64,000 nucleotides of DNA from Malachius bipustulatus (taxonomy: Eukaryota > Arthropoda > Insecta > Coleoptera > Melyridae): positions 42,662,210 to 42,726,209 of the forward strand of contig OU342633.1 of NCBI GenBank assembly GCA_910589415.1, written 5' to 3'. The notes beneath the pieces are model-generated. The model saw only the letters and a program-made list of their open reading frames with translations. It made no database searches and was not told the origin of the DNA. Below are positions 22,436 through 34,412 of this stretch, one piece after another. Position numbers and translations under genes: made by a program. How positions within the stretch are numbered: the stretch's first letter is position 1; each line of letters begins with the position of its first letter.

Positions 22436-22660
22436 TTTCGTCCCAAGTGCGTGCTCGATTCAATCGCTAAAATCGAGACATTAATTTTTTTCGGGTCTGT
22501 ATAATTTCCGCAACACTGTAAAAATAGTTATTTATTATACAAGAGAAAAAAGTGAAAGATTTTAGCTCGAGATGAGATTTCGTCCCCGACGCGTTTAGCG
22601 GAGGGGACAAACACATCGAGAGCTAAAATCGCACTTTTTTCTCGTGTGTAATATACAATT
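22436..22660 (+). repeat. Hairpin-family copy with hairpin H4
   Basis: GTCCCAAGTGCGTGCTCGAT then TCAATCGCTAAAATCGAGAC, followed by GGGTCTGTATAATTTCCGCA. The hairpin (22538-22650) pairs TACAAGAGAAAAAAGTG..GATTTTAGCTCGAG with CTCGAGAGCTAAAATCGCACTTTTTTCTCGTGTGTA around a GC-rich centre (CCCCGACGCGTTTAGCGGAGG). The left flank is the mirror of the right flank of H1 (GGTCTGTATAATTTTGG.AACATTG), so H1 and H4 are the same unit in opposite directions. Confidence 0.7.
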
Positions 22661-22882
22661 TTTTTCTGCGAGAAGAAATATCAGTGTTAGAATGTCGAAG
22701 AACGTAGTTAGATAACTTAAAATTATGTCGGAAAAATGATTTATGTTAAACTTGGATTTTCAAACTGTCTTTTATCGTAATTGACGTTCCCTGGGTAACG
22801 AAACGATTTAATTATTACATAAACGTCATATTAATGTAACTAAAATTGAAGACAGTTTTGCAAAGATTCTTGTTAGTTTTCG

Positions 22883-22954
22883 ATGAGTGAATTTAATAAT
22901 ATGGATAGTGATTATTATGAAAATTCCCTTAATAATTGCCATTTGGATAATAAG
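22883..22954 (+). CDS. Possible short first exon after H4
   Basis: ATG at 22883 opens 24 codons (MSEFNNMDSDYYENSLNN, then six more) ending AATAAG|GTAACT, an acceptable splice donor. The acidic MDSD start resembles the 19437 ORF, and both lie next to hairpins of one family, so it could be the first exon of another recombinase-like relic. No downstream exon was identified; weak. Confidence 0.2.
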
Positions 22955-23159
22955 GTAACTTTCCTTTACGTATATTTGATATAAATTTAATGATATCTGA
23001 GTGTTAATAGTAGCTATACCTAAGCCGCCATTTCGGGGAAATAAGTACTCATTTATTTCCCTGCTAATTCATTTATTTCCCCGATAAGATGCAGCTCATA
23101 TAATGAGGCATTTTTCTACCTGTCAACGGGGAAAAAAGGTCAAACTTATAGCCCGTCGC

Positions 23160-24705
23160 AGAAAAAAATAATTTTTTCTTTTATTACATAAACGCCAGTT
23201 TCTGCATAAGGCATATAGAGAATCTTTTTTTGTGAATTTGAGATTTTTCTCGACTTAAACTAACGACGGCAGGCCAAGATTTTCGTGAGAAAATCTTATC
23301 ACTTATTTTTTTTAAGTTTAAATGTTTTCTTAATATACCTAACACGATTTCAATAAAGCAATAATCAGCATCATTATTATTATAATAAAAATATCCTGCA
23401 TAATTTAGTACCTACTGACGTGCTCGATTCAATCGCTAAAATCGAGATATTAACACTTTTTTTTTGTTGTTTGGCTTGAAACAGCTGTACTGGTTGTTGC
23501 GAACTTGTTATCAATTTTTTAGATTTTACCGGATGATTCTCTCACTCATAGAGCAGTTAGTCAACCTCGAGTCGTCGCGAATAAATCATCCATTTATAAT
23601 ATTTGTTGTTTTCTCAAATAAACCATTTTTTCGCGAGTTCGAATTAGATACACTCTTATTACATACATTCCTTTATTCCTTCCTAACCCCCCCTCCTTTT
23701 TTTTTCTTAACATAATAATAATTAAAGTGCTCAATGATCACCATGTAAGCAGCCATCAGCACGAAGGTAGGCGAAATTTAATTTATCTTTATACAGTCCA
23801 CAAATTGTCAATAACATTTTTGGTCTTTGCCATTTCGACAGCATTAAAAAAGTATTATTTTTTCATTTATTGGAAATGAAATTTGGGCCGTAATATGCTC
23901 CCTGTTGTGTTGCATATGGCGTATTATATGGGGATTTTTTGTGGGTTTGCGATTCTTTGGACTAAAACTACACCTCCAGCAGGCCAAAATTTTCGTAAGA
24001 AATTTTTTTTATCACTTACTTTCGAAAAAAAATAATAATAACACCATTTCAATAAAGCAATACAAGCATTATCCTGCATGATTTAGTCTAAAGAAGATGC
24101 TCGATTCAAGCGCTAAAATCGAGATATTAATTTTTTCGGGGGTCTGCATCATAATTTCGGCAGTATTTAAAAAAAAATATATTTTTTTCTTTTATCAGAA
24201 ACGCCAGTTGGGCCGTAATGTGCTTCTATTGTGCTGCCAATATGGCGTAATGGGTATTTTTTTCTGTGAATTTTGCAATGCTTCTGCATACTGAAACTAT
24301 ACTTATACCGCTAGCAGGCCAAGATTCTCGTAAAATCTCTTACGAACAAATTTTTTTTCAAGTTTCATGATTTCTTAAAAACACAAATTCTTCTTCTTCT
24401 TCTTCTTCTTTAGGTTTTTGGCTTTAAGCTTATTTGCAAGCTATTTAGCCAGCTCATTACTTTTATTCTTAAGCTGTAACTATCAGAGTACCTACTCATG
24501 CATATAGTAAAGAATGTCTGAGATGACTCATTCCCTGATTGGACTGACTTTCTTCTATTTTGGTTATTGATGGTGTGTATTCTTGAACTATGGTGGGGGT
24601 AGTTAGTTGGGACAGAAAACACAAATTCAATAAAACAAATTAAATAAACATACTTATTATTATGCTCGTGCGTGCTCAATGCAATCGCTAAAATCGAGAC
24701 ATTAT
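23160..24705 (+). repeat. Three direct copies of the hairpin-family flank
   Basis: The word TGCTCGATTCAATCGCTAAA recurs in variants near 23419, 24098 and 24668 (spacing about 680 and 570 bp). AGGCCAAGATTTTCGT.AGAAAATCTT appears near 23271, 23978 and 24317. The segments preceding the second and third words carry AACGCCAGTTGGGCCGTAAT-type sequence instead of a hairpin. The copies are in the same direction and diverged, giving a degenerate tandem. Confidence 0.6.
24385..24411. repeat. (CTT)n microsatellite
   Basis: Uninterrupted CTT units (TTCTTCTTCTTCTTCTTC) lie inside the hairpin-family tandem. Confidence 0.9.
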
Positions 24706-25118
24706 ATTTTAGTGGAGAGGGTCTGTCAAAAAAAGGCTCCATCCGCCTTGGACTCGAGAATTTTTTTTTATTTTTTTTTTTCATAAAGTTGGACCCCCTC
24801 TTGATTTTGTTTATTTTCAAATTTGCACTAGTTCGCCGTTTGTTTGACGTCTGTGGATTGTTGTCTTAGCTGGATAGTGTAATAATGATTTCTAAGATTT
24901 TATTGAAAACTACTCAATATCGAAATGCAGTACCTAATTATACACAGCAGAATAATAGCAATTTACAAGTTTCCACCCTGTATAGTTTTTTCTTTTATAC
25001 CTAGCAATAATTTATTACAAACGCCAGCTGGGTCGTAATGGACTCCTGTTTTACTGCCACGTAGCGCAAAGAGAAAATTTTTTCTGTGAGTTTGAAATGC
25101 TTCTGGACTAAAACTGTA

Positions 25119-25240
25119 CAGGGTGTTTCATTAATCAGTGCAGAAACTTCAACTGGAGATTCGTTGCTGAATTTTAAGGGGGGTTTTTCATAACAAAAAT
25201 TTTTCTTAAAGCCTCCCCTAAGAAGTAACATCCCCTTAAA
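25119..25240. mobile_element. CAGGGTGTTTCATTAATCAG element fragment
   Basis: Starts at TA-CAGGGTGTTTCATTAATCA and shares TTCAACTGGAGATTCGTTGC and CTTAAAGCCTCCCCTAAGAA with 18484-18665. The other end is not found, so it is truncated or has an unrecognised right side. A fifth hairpin-family segment (AACGCCAGCTGGGTCGTAATG) immediately precedes it. Confidence 0.5.
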
Positions 25241-26758
25241 GAAGGGTAAAAAATTTATATTTATCGATTTTTTCTGAAATGACTTGAAATAATAAAAAAA
25301 AGGAAGCCTCCATAATTACATATAATTTTATCCACCCTTGTTCTCTGCAAGGTGTGAATCTTAATACCCCTAAAAGTCTTTTTTCCTAATAATTTTTTTA
25401 TCTTTAAATTCACACTTTGGAGGGCCAGTGGAGTCCCTGTGTTCAACAAAATTTTTCAATGTGGCATCGTTGTTCGAATTCGAGATTTTGAATAATATTA
25501 TCGAATTTGTATCCGCGCAACGATTATTGTTCTAAGCTTTGTTGTGTTTCCATTGCATATGTTTCCCTCGTAACATCTATCTGGGTATTGTAGACCTACA
25601 CATTATTTTTCTGTCTGAAGAATGGTGTCCAGTGCAGAGTGTTGTGACTTTATTTTCTACAAAAGTGGTCATATCTTCTTAAGGGAGCCATATAGGTCTG
25701 GAGAAACCAGTAAATAAAACTTAGAATCTTTAATCCACAATAGATGCTGTGGTGCTGTCCGTGCGTGTCTGCCATTTCGGGATCACCCTGTATACTCGTT
25801 TAACGTCCAATATCAGCAATGTTAAGTCGGCGTCCACGTTAAAAAAAAAAACAACCAACCAGATAAGGCTGATAAGAGTATCTCCGCCGGCGTTCATCGA
25901 ACATGTAAAATTTCAGTGGCGGTACCTACTGCGTTAACTCGCATCGTATTTATTTGAAATAATACGTACTGTCCAATTTTTATAAGAAGGCGAAGGCTAG
26001 GCGTGAACTGCGCATCTTTTCTAGCTTTGTTCATCTTTGTAAGGTGGACACCGACTAACATTGTTGTTATTGGACATGGACAATAAATATTTATGGAGTC
26101 GCGGAGAAGGTAACCACCCTTTCTGCGCTTTAAGAACTTATTCGCGTTTCTATAGTAACTGGACTGTAGGTATAGGTACTTATCATTTAACATACAGTTC
26201 ATCGGTTATTTATTGGCGGAGAATTCTCTGAATTAATCTGGAATGATAGCAAAAATATTGATTCAGGCAGCGGCGTGCAAAAAATGATGCTTATAACTCT
26301 CACTATGGACAAAATCTTGTTAATTTTCACCTGATAATATTCAATCGAGTATTCAATATCAACCACGCCGCCTATGGCAGGTGCAATTGGATGAAAGTTT
26401 TAAATGATAAACACTCATTATCGAGACAATTACAAAGATAAGAGCGAACAAAAAATCGAATGTTCAGGGAGATCCATGCAAAAGTGTTAAATTATTTCTG
26501 TTCTCTATACATTTAGATAGGACTTTTTTGAATCACGAGTATACCGATAAAAATTTTATTGCTTATCGACTTTCAAGAATTCTCCGCCAATAAATAATCG
26601 ATAAGCTGTATTTAGTATTGCCTATGTGTGTTATTAAGATAAAAATGCAGAAAATGAAAAGTTGATAACGAATAATGATAAAAACCTTTATCTGTTATGT
26701 CGAGCAAGAGGAATTCCGTTTTTTTGTTCATAGTTCGAACAGGCATTATAGGTACATA
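25241..26758. other. No gene seen
   Basis: No credible exon. A TCACCCTGTATACTCG word near 25785 is a stray element end. The words CGGAGAATTCT (26217) and AGAATTCTCCGCCAATAAAT (26577) bracket a loosely inverted region of about 370 bp. Confidence 0.4.
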
Positions 26759-27640
26759 CAGTGTGACCCATTTGTTCTTGAAACACCCTGTAGAATCTTA
26801 ATTTATGGTGCGATTTTAAAGAAATTTCTTTTAAACCATAGAGCTTGATAAACTATATTTTGGGACCAAAAAGCGTCTCATTCCTACAATATCCAATGCC
26901 TACTAGATCAGTGTTTACTTGTAAAATCTTTAAAATTCATATTAGCGATTTTTTTAGAAAAAAACTGTGCACGCTACTGGATTCACCAGCCCTCAAAACG
27001 GTACTGTACTAAATTTTATTGGAAATGTCAGAGTAATAAGGATCTTGCAGTTATTTTAGAAATTCATAATAGAACTCCGAATTTTCATTAATTTATTCGA
27101 AAAGGTCAAGAGAGACAAAATAGAAATTGTACGTCTAGTTGGTGATAATGTAGGTACTTTAATTTTTTAATTATAATTTTTTATTTATTTATTTATTTAT
27201 TTTTTATTTTTTTTATTTTTTTTTTATTTTTATTTTTACTTTTTTTTCACTTTTTTTTAACTTTAATTTTTACTTATGATAGCTTTTGACCTTTTTCAAA
27301 TTAATTTATGAAAATTCGGAGAGTATTATTATGAATTTTTAAAATAACAACAAGATCCTTTTTACTCTGACATTTCCAATAAAATTTGGTACAGTACCGT
27401 TTTGAGGGCTGGTGAATCCCGTGGCGTGCCCAGTTTTTTTTCTAAAAAAATCGCTAATATGAATTTTTGAGATTTCACAAGTAAACACTGATCTAGTAGG
27501 CCTTGGATTTTGTAGGAATGAGACGCTTTTTGCTCCCAAAATATAGTTTATCAAGCTCTATGGTTTAAAAGATTTTTTTTCAAAATCGCACCATAAATTA
27601 AGATTCTATAGGGTGTTTCAAGAACAAATGGATCACACTG
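26759..27640. mobile_element. Palindromic element, 0.88 kb
   Basis: TA-CAGTGTGACCCATTTGTTCTTG at the left is mirrored by CAAGAACAAATGGATCACACTG-TA at the right. Inside, AACACCCTGTAGAATCTTAA mirrors TTAAGATTCTATAGGGTGTT, so two end words are stacked in each arm. The mirrored arms extend through CCAGCCCTCAAAACGGTAC and CGAATTTTCATTAATTT. The centre, about 27180-27260, is almost pure T with short TTTA runs. Confidence 0.85.
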
Positions 27641-27642
27641 TA

Positions 27643-28554
27643 GATATAGCGGAAAATTTGTTGATGTTTTAATACATTTTCAAAATTTTACAGGCATCTT
27701 GATTTGCCGCTTCCTATTGACCATTTAGACTATAGGTAATCCTGTTGACCTACTTCGCGGTATTATGGTATTTGGATATACTTATATGTATAGGTAGGTC
27801 TACAATGATAATGGATACCTAAACAAAGTTGATGTTATCATCAGCAAATCAGCAAAAAACGATTTTTTTTAGGTATATTTATACCTACGAAAACTATGTG
27901 TATTTTCGTGTAAAAAAACTAAAGCCATTTTTCAACAAAGCAGAAAAGTGGATTTTATTTGCTTTTAATCGAATAAAGTGCCTCCATATGAATAATTTAA
28001 GAGACATTTGCTCAGAAATGAATCGGATTTAAAAAATATTCGTAGGTATAGTTATTATTTTAAGAAAAATGGCTATAGTGCGTATCATATTTCCTCAAAA
28101 ATAATCACACGAAGTCGCATACGAACGCCACTGGAAGATAAACAAATTTTGTCGTAAATCCAAACATGTATATCTTGCTGCGTAGAAGGGTAAGCTAAAT
28201 TTTAGAAAAAGATTTATACTTAGATAGGTCGATATCAAAGATAGGAATTTTCAATTTTCTCATAACAATTTCCAACACTCTTTCAGGTAGTTTTTTTTTT
28301 TCAAAATTCATCTATTCAAGGTTTATGTTTATTTACTTATTACCTACTTTTATTTTACCTATCTGTTTATCTAAAACTTAGCTGAAGCATAATACCTATC
28401 CTGATAAAGTTAGGCACCATACTTTAATTAATTAATACTCTGTTGTATTGATATTTTTAAAAAAATTTCTCTGATTAAAGTCACCTTATTTTATTTTTTT
28501 ATAGTGGAAAAGTACCAAAGTATTGTTACCGCAGAATTTTTTGGAAAAACAAAT
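27643..28554. other. No gene seen
   Basis: AT-rich, with a lone CGCCACTGGAAG word (about 28127). No exon or paired element ends. Confidence 0.4.
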
Positions 28555-30112
28555 GCGGAGATCTGGGCTTGTTCTTACCTTTTTTAATTAATAATTTGCA
28601 CGCCACTGACTTAAATGCAAATTTGTTATTTTTGTTGGACACCTCATGTTGTTTAGAGAAGAAAAGTCATCCTACGTTTTTGTTGTAGGACGCACTGTTT
28701 TCAAGATATTCCACAATGTTTGCACTCATGCAAGCTTTTTGTAATGCAATCCGGTCAATAACGATCACAAAAATGATTAAAACTTCTGGAAAAACTCAAT
28801 AGGTATACAGTGTGTGTCACAGGCATGGTACACCCCCTTTTTTTTCTTTATTTTTTGAGACAATTTTTTGAAATTTGGTACGTCGCATATTCTCGACAGA
28901 GCATACTTTTTAGCAGAAAATTTAGGGTTTTTTTCCCACATCCGGTTTTTCCAGAAATGTTACCAACTTTTTATTTTTAAATGGGACACCCTATAAATTA
29001 TTATATTTTTTAATTCTATACATTTGTACGAATCCAACAATACCACATAACTAACATTTTAAATGTCAAATTTGTTTTTATTTAATTTTTTATTTCTCAA
29101 TTATAGTGTGCCATGACTATTTCGTTTTAGGTACTCCAATTGGATCATCTAATGCTAGAAAAATCGAATTTTTGTTCAAAGTACTAAATTAAGTGATTTA
29201 TGGATAAATTATGCGCACCGGAATGATTTTTTGAGCTGGATTAATTTTTTTCAAATGGTACCATATTGGTACCGAGGTACCATCTACTAGTACTCTTAAT
29301 AAGGAACATTTTGGTGTACCCATTTTGCATCTGTTACGAACACAACTGAAGTCATGGCACACTATAATTGAGAAATAAAAAATTTTATAAAAACAAATTT
29401 GACATTTAAAATGGTACTTTGTGGTATTGTTGGATTCGTACAAATATATAGAATCCAAAAATATAATAACATATAGGGTGTCCCATTTAAAAATAAAAAG
29501 TTGGTAACATTTCCGGAAGAACCGGATGTGGAAAAAAATTCAATTTTCTGCTAAAAAGTGCGCTCTATCGAGAAATATGCGACGTACCAAATTTCAAAAA
29601 ATTATCTCAAAAAAAAGGGGGTGTACCAAGCCTGTGACACACACTGTATAGCATTGATTTTTATGATATTTTACCTCGTATACGGGTTTCTACATTGTCA
29701 AGTATCTCGGAAACAGTGCGTCCTAGTACAAAAACGTACGATGACTTTTCTTCTCTAAACAACATGAGGTATCTAACAAAAATAACAAAGTTTCATTTAA
29801 GTCAGTGGCGTGCAAATTATTTATTAAACAAGGTAAGAACAAGCCCAGATCTCCGCCACTGGATTGAAGAATTCTTCATTGGGAGTATCAGATCATATAT
29901 TTCAATTAGCACAACTACTGTTCAAAATTTCAAATTATTCCAAGCAGCCAATTTTTATATATTTCAAAAATATGATTTTTTTCTTAAAACTTTAACACCC
30001 TCTATTTTCTTAACGAAGCATTTCTCGAGTATAGTTAATAGAGCAAACTCATATTATTTTTGGATTCTCTATCGTCCCCTAGAGTTAAGTAGGTAAAACC
30101 TGAAACACCCTG
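28555..30112. mobile_element. 5'-truncated palindromic element with nested insertion
   Basis: Inverted copy of the element at 49516-50480, starting abruptly at GCGGAGATCTGGGCTTGTTC (28555). The left outer arm is lost. It runs to GTAAAACCTGAAACACCCTG (30112). It is split by the 28808-29646 element. In the intact relative the joined sequence reads ...CTCGATAGCATTG..., here CTCAATA[insertion]TAGCATTG, so the intact copy serves as an empty site. Confidence 0.8.
28808..29646. mobile_element. Nested palindromic element, 0.84 kb
   Basis: TATA-CAGTGTGTGTCACAGGC is mirrored by TGTGACACACACTG-TATA. The arms mirror further through GGTACACCCCCTTTTTTTTC, CCACATCCGGTTTTTCC and AAATGGGACACCCTATAAATT, then TAATTATAGTGTGCCATGAC. 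The central spacer is near 29170-29230. It lies in the loop region of the 28555-30112 element. Confidence 0.85.
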
Positions 30113-31750
30113 TATAATCTCTCTAAATAAAAAATTAAAAAAAAAAAACTAGGAAAAAATGTATCTTTCAAAAAAGCATTTAAGTTAGTATGGTTCACCC
30201 CATTGTAGCTAAGCAGGGTGATTTATAATATTATTATGATAAAAATATGATAAAGGTTTCTTATTGGTGGTAGTTTATTATTTGTGACTGTCAAAAATTT
30301 TTTTCAAATCACTTTAGGCAAAAATATATGAAAAATTCATATACCTACCTAGAATTTTTTATCCCATAATGAGTGTACCTATTTATTTTTTTCTACGAGT
30401 ACTTCCTTTACATTTTCTGCACTCATTAATTAAATGAAACATTCTGTTCAAGAACTTTTAATAGTTAAGTAGCGACATCTTGTCGTGAAGTTTAGTGACT
30501 ACATTCCTAATATAATCGGTTATTGTTCTGTAATATTTACTTCAGTGTAACAGATTTCTATATTATGTAGTTTCCTGGTAATAAAATGTATAATGGCTAT
30601 AATTTGGTACTACTATCCTAGCAAAGTTGAACTACTCACGAAGAGATGGCGTCTTGAACGTAACGTAGCGGTGTTGCCATATGAACTTACAATTTTATCT
30701 GACCTATTTATATCAAAGACGTTTTTAAATTTAAAACAAAACTGCGATAGATGCGTCGTTTCACCACAGTAAATTCCTATTATATCTACCATAAATAACC
30801 AATTTATTGTTATTAAATATTATTTCAACTTATATCATGTCACCGATCTCTTCATTTTCATTTAGGTATAGGTAGGTAGGTAAATTATTGATAGTATATT
30901 TTCTAATATTATTTTGTAGTATTATTTCTAGTATTTTTTTTTATTGATTACTACTAATAATGAACTAGGTACTATAATGTTTCAGCAGGTGAATAGGTGT
31001 CGGTGTCAGCTGTTTTGGATAAGCAACTTTTAAACCTCTTCTCTAAATATTCGATCGGTTTGTTTCAAAATCTGTTTAAACACCGGATTTTATTATAGAC
31101 AAACGAATTTGTTAATGACAGGATGAAAAATTCGAGACAATAATTTCGCAGTTTTATTAGTCATTACTTATCTTTGCGCTTTTGTGCAAGGCAATCTATC
31201 GGACCCATAAATCCTTACGGCTGTCATCATTTATCTCCGAAAAATACTTACTTTGTGAAAACTCCGAAATAAATCTTCCCGGTATCCTTCGATTTTTTTA
31301 AACCCGAAAGATGGAATTTGATCACGAGACAATAATTGCTTTTACGCAATGTGTGGCATATCATTTCCCGCACCGCAAACGCGGTTCAACGAGGATCGTT
31401 CGTTGCCTTATTTATTTTTACAAGGCGGGCAAGGCAACATGATGCTTGCTTGTATCCAGAAATCTTTCGTGTACGTATGTACAATCCATAAAAACCTACA
31501 CGAAACAAATGTTCGTTCGGCTTTGAGTTTGGCCACAACAAACCGTTCTTCTTTTATGTCGTTTTGTTTTAAGTTTCCAGACGCCTGCACTTTTCCTTTC
31601 ATGTAGTTATTTCTGAATTTCTCATCTATGGAGCATTATTTTTCTTCCCATATACTATTATACCTAGGTACGTTTTTTATAAAATTAATATTCAATGTTT
31701 AATCATGAATAAAACTTTTGGTGGGCTGTACCTACTTTTTGTGAGCCATT
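30113..31750. other. No gene seen
   Basis: No repeats with clear boundaries and no recognised exon. The overlapping 85-codon and 64-codon ORFs at 31349-31606 on opposite strands match nothing known to me. Confidence 0.4.
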
Positions 31751-32260
31751 TTGGATAGAGAAGGACTTAGGTATAGAAAAAACTCTATATACTTAGGAAG
31801 AATGAGTTTGTATATTTTCGTTGGAGAACTTGGAGGCATCCGCATTTATAGACATTATATAGGTTTGACGGTTGTTAAGTATTTTTTTTTAATGATTTGT
31901 TCGAAAGAAAATTTGTATAGACAGACAGAGTCCACGGAAGAGTGTTATCACTTGGAGGCATCTGTATCTACCTACAAGCTCAGTCAAAACACCTTGTCAA
32001 TTTGGTACCAACAAGACGGTGCCCCACCACACTAGAGTGTGGATGGATGAACATTTGCCAAAGCGGTGGATTGGACGTTCTGATCCCGTATACCTACCTT
32101 GGGCTCCCAAGGTAACCCATTTTTATATTTTCTAGTAGTATGCGGGGACATGAGAAATTAGTTTACGGTGTCAGAATAAATGCTTGTTCCCTGACCCCAA
32201 CTCCTCCAAAAATCCAAAAAGCAGCTAAGGAAATCAGAAATATTATGGACATTTTTTTTG
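31751..32260 (+). pseudogene. Tc1/mariner-like transposase relic (C-terminal part)
   Basis: The frame at 31751-32035 ends in SIWYQQDGAPPH followed by a stop. After a frame change the reading continues as VWMDEHLPKRWIGRSDPVYL then PWAPK. The pattern W(F/Y)QQDGAPPH...(L)P.RWIGR.GP..WP.RSPDLTPLD is the region around the second catalytic Asp in transposases of the insect Tc1/mariner-related group with an N-terminal DUF4817 helix-turn-helix. Upstream remnants near 31800-31860 fit the preceding strand only loosely. The frameshift, stop and loss of the SPDLTPLD core make it dead. It is a plausible relic of a source that mobilised the CAGGGTG-ended elements. Confidence 0.65.
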
Positions 32261-33618
32261 GAGCTTTTTTTTAAACCCTCACTGTTTGAATATATTGGAC
32301 CGTTTCCAAACTTTTTGTACACCTATGGATTCTAAAAATTGTGTGGAATTCTCTTCTGGGCTAGTCCTGAAACATCCTGCGGATATTCGAAGGACAAACA
32401 AAATTTTTGAACATTTCCTGTTAAAATTTCCTGGCGCGAATTTCAGCAAAATGTTAAGTATGATTTTTTTCAACTAAAAGGGAAACTCAAATTGCCTACC
32501 TAAACAGGGTAATTGGAAAAGATTGGGAAAAAGATTTAAAATAATCTTGTGGCGGTACAATGTCGATTTTAAAGAGGTGCCAGCCCATCATGATGGTTAT
32601 ATTATCTTCGCCACTGGAGGAGGTACTGTTAAAACGTCGAACTCCAAAATAAATAAAGAAAATATTGGTGCTAATAAGATTGCACAAAAAATTACTCTCA
32701 CTAATTATCCGTTTCAACGTTTCAAAAATATCGAAGAAAAATTAAATTTTTCTCTTTCTAGCTTGAACCCGAATCTCGGAAACGAAGAAATTTCGGTTGC
32801 AAAGTCGTTTTATTTTGATTCAAAGATTCTGCCATCGAGTTTTCTGGTCGGTATGTGTCATTGCCAAAATTTTGTTGCCTGGATGGTTTGGTTTCAGAGA
32901 ACTTCTTTCTTAGCAGTTCTATCGGCAAAGAAAGCAACCGAATTCACTAATTTGTTTTATATCCCTGAGAACCCCTTTAGAATCCTAAAGTGTAAGTGAA
33001 CCCTCAACTTGTGAAGTTAATTTAGAGATTACCCATTGTTAATTATTATTAATAGGTTTTTAATAATTCGGCAAGGCTGCTTTTACAAACACCTGACACC
33101 TGTGACATAAATCAAAAATAACTTCGGTTTCATAAACCACAGACAACTTGACGATTTGTGATAGATTATTATGGGAATTAATGAAAATACAGAGTGACAA
33201 TACAGAATGACAATACGGATGTGGTAATATTTCAAGAAAATGCAGTTGTGTTATGTATATTGTGTATACACATAATATTGTGGTCGAAATCTATTTTTAT
33301 ACACTTCAATAATAAAAAGTAGGTAATATACATTTATGTATTATCTCATGGTGACTTTGAAATATGGTCTCAGTATCTTTACTCGAAAGATAAATGGAAT
33401 TGTAGATATAATGGATTTTTTCTCTCATGACAATCACTCATGCATATAGTTTTAAATATTGCCCCCCCTAATTTTTTTAGAGATATATCTTAGGAAGTTC
33501 ATTTGTTAAGTTTGAAAAGCTGCTTCTGTTGGTCTGTTGCAGTATTTCAGGTCTATTCAGTCATTATTGTCAAGAAAAAAGGAAAAAGTTTTCTTTAACA
33601 ATGCCACATCAACTTTAT
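32261..33618. other. No recognised gene; 158-codon ORF of unknown status
   Basis: The longest unassigned ORF, 32523-32999 plus strand, lies here. Its N-terminal third overlaps TTGTGGCGGTAC...CTTCGCCACTGG (about 32550-32622), the inverted CAGTGGCG-type ends seen in other elements. That suggests the ORF is repeat-derived rather than a gene. No motif was recognised in the rest. Confidence 0.35.
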
Positions 33619-33970
33619 TTTTTTAAATACGGATCTGGATTTGTTTCCTTGATTTTGGAAGGAAACGGTGTCCTTAATTTTTTTTATTCGTTTTTTTTTT
33701 CGCTTTCGGAAATTTGGAAATTTTATTGAAAAAAAAACAATACGGTTCTGGAATAAATTTATAATAAATATTTTTCTTTTCTTGCAAAAGTAAAGTCATG
33801 AAAATATGCATTTATTTGTTATTTTTCAATCCAGAACCGTATTAAATATATTTTTTAATGCTATTTCCAAATCTCAGAAAAGCAAAAAAAAAACTGAATA
33901 GAATAAATTAAGGACAACATTTCCTTCTAAAATCATGAAAAACCCAGGTCCGTATTTTTAAAAAAATAAC
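33619..33970. repeat. Inverted repeat, ~0.35 kb
   Basis: TACGGATCTGGATTTG..CTTGATTTTGGAAGGAAA mirrors TTTCCTTCTAAAATCATG..CCAGGTCCGTA. Nearer the centre CAATACGGTTCTGGAATAAA mirrors CCAGAACCGTATTAAA. The loop is around 33770-33825. Confidence 0.65.
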
Positions 33971-34412
33971 TCGAAACGTGTAACCCTCAATCTTATTATA
34001 GGTACATAGTTTGGTGGCAAATAAAAAGTGACCGTAAGATTTTTTTTCAGTAAGCCAACTAAATGGGAATTTAAAATTTCAATTTTTTTACATTTTTGAA
34101 AAACTATCGAAGATAACTAATTTTTTTGCTTCCTATTGAGCTTTAAATTTATAGCAAATTTGCCCCAATTTAACCGAGTCCATATCTCTTCCTAGTTTCC
34201 GAGATCTGTTATTATACGAGCCCAGCAATGTTGCTCGAATTTGACTCATCCTGTATGATGATTACAAAAAATAAATGAATACCAAGATTTAAAAAAAAAT
34301 GGAATTCCACATTATTTTTATTTCATATTTTCTAAGAAGGGAATATAGTGGTGCATTATTAGTCCTTTTGAAATGCAAAAGATAAAGCAGAAATTTCGAA
34401 AATATTTCCAAA
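33971..34412. other. No gene seen
   Basis: AT-rich; a lone TCATCCTGTATGATG near 34246 is a possible stray element end. Confidence 0.4.

Noticed and set aside
24410..24820. 136-codon minus-strand ORF
   Set aside because: Lies across a CTT microsatellite and hairpin-family repeat; Lys-rich start is from poly-T.
32523..32999. 158-codon plus-strand ORF, the longest unassigned one
   Set aside because: Starts within CAGTGGCG-type repeat sequence, no motif recognised, no splice or start support; likely chance.
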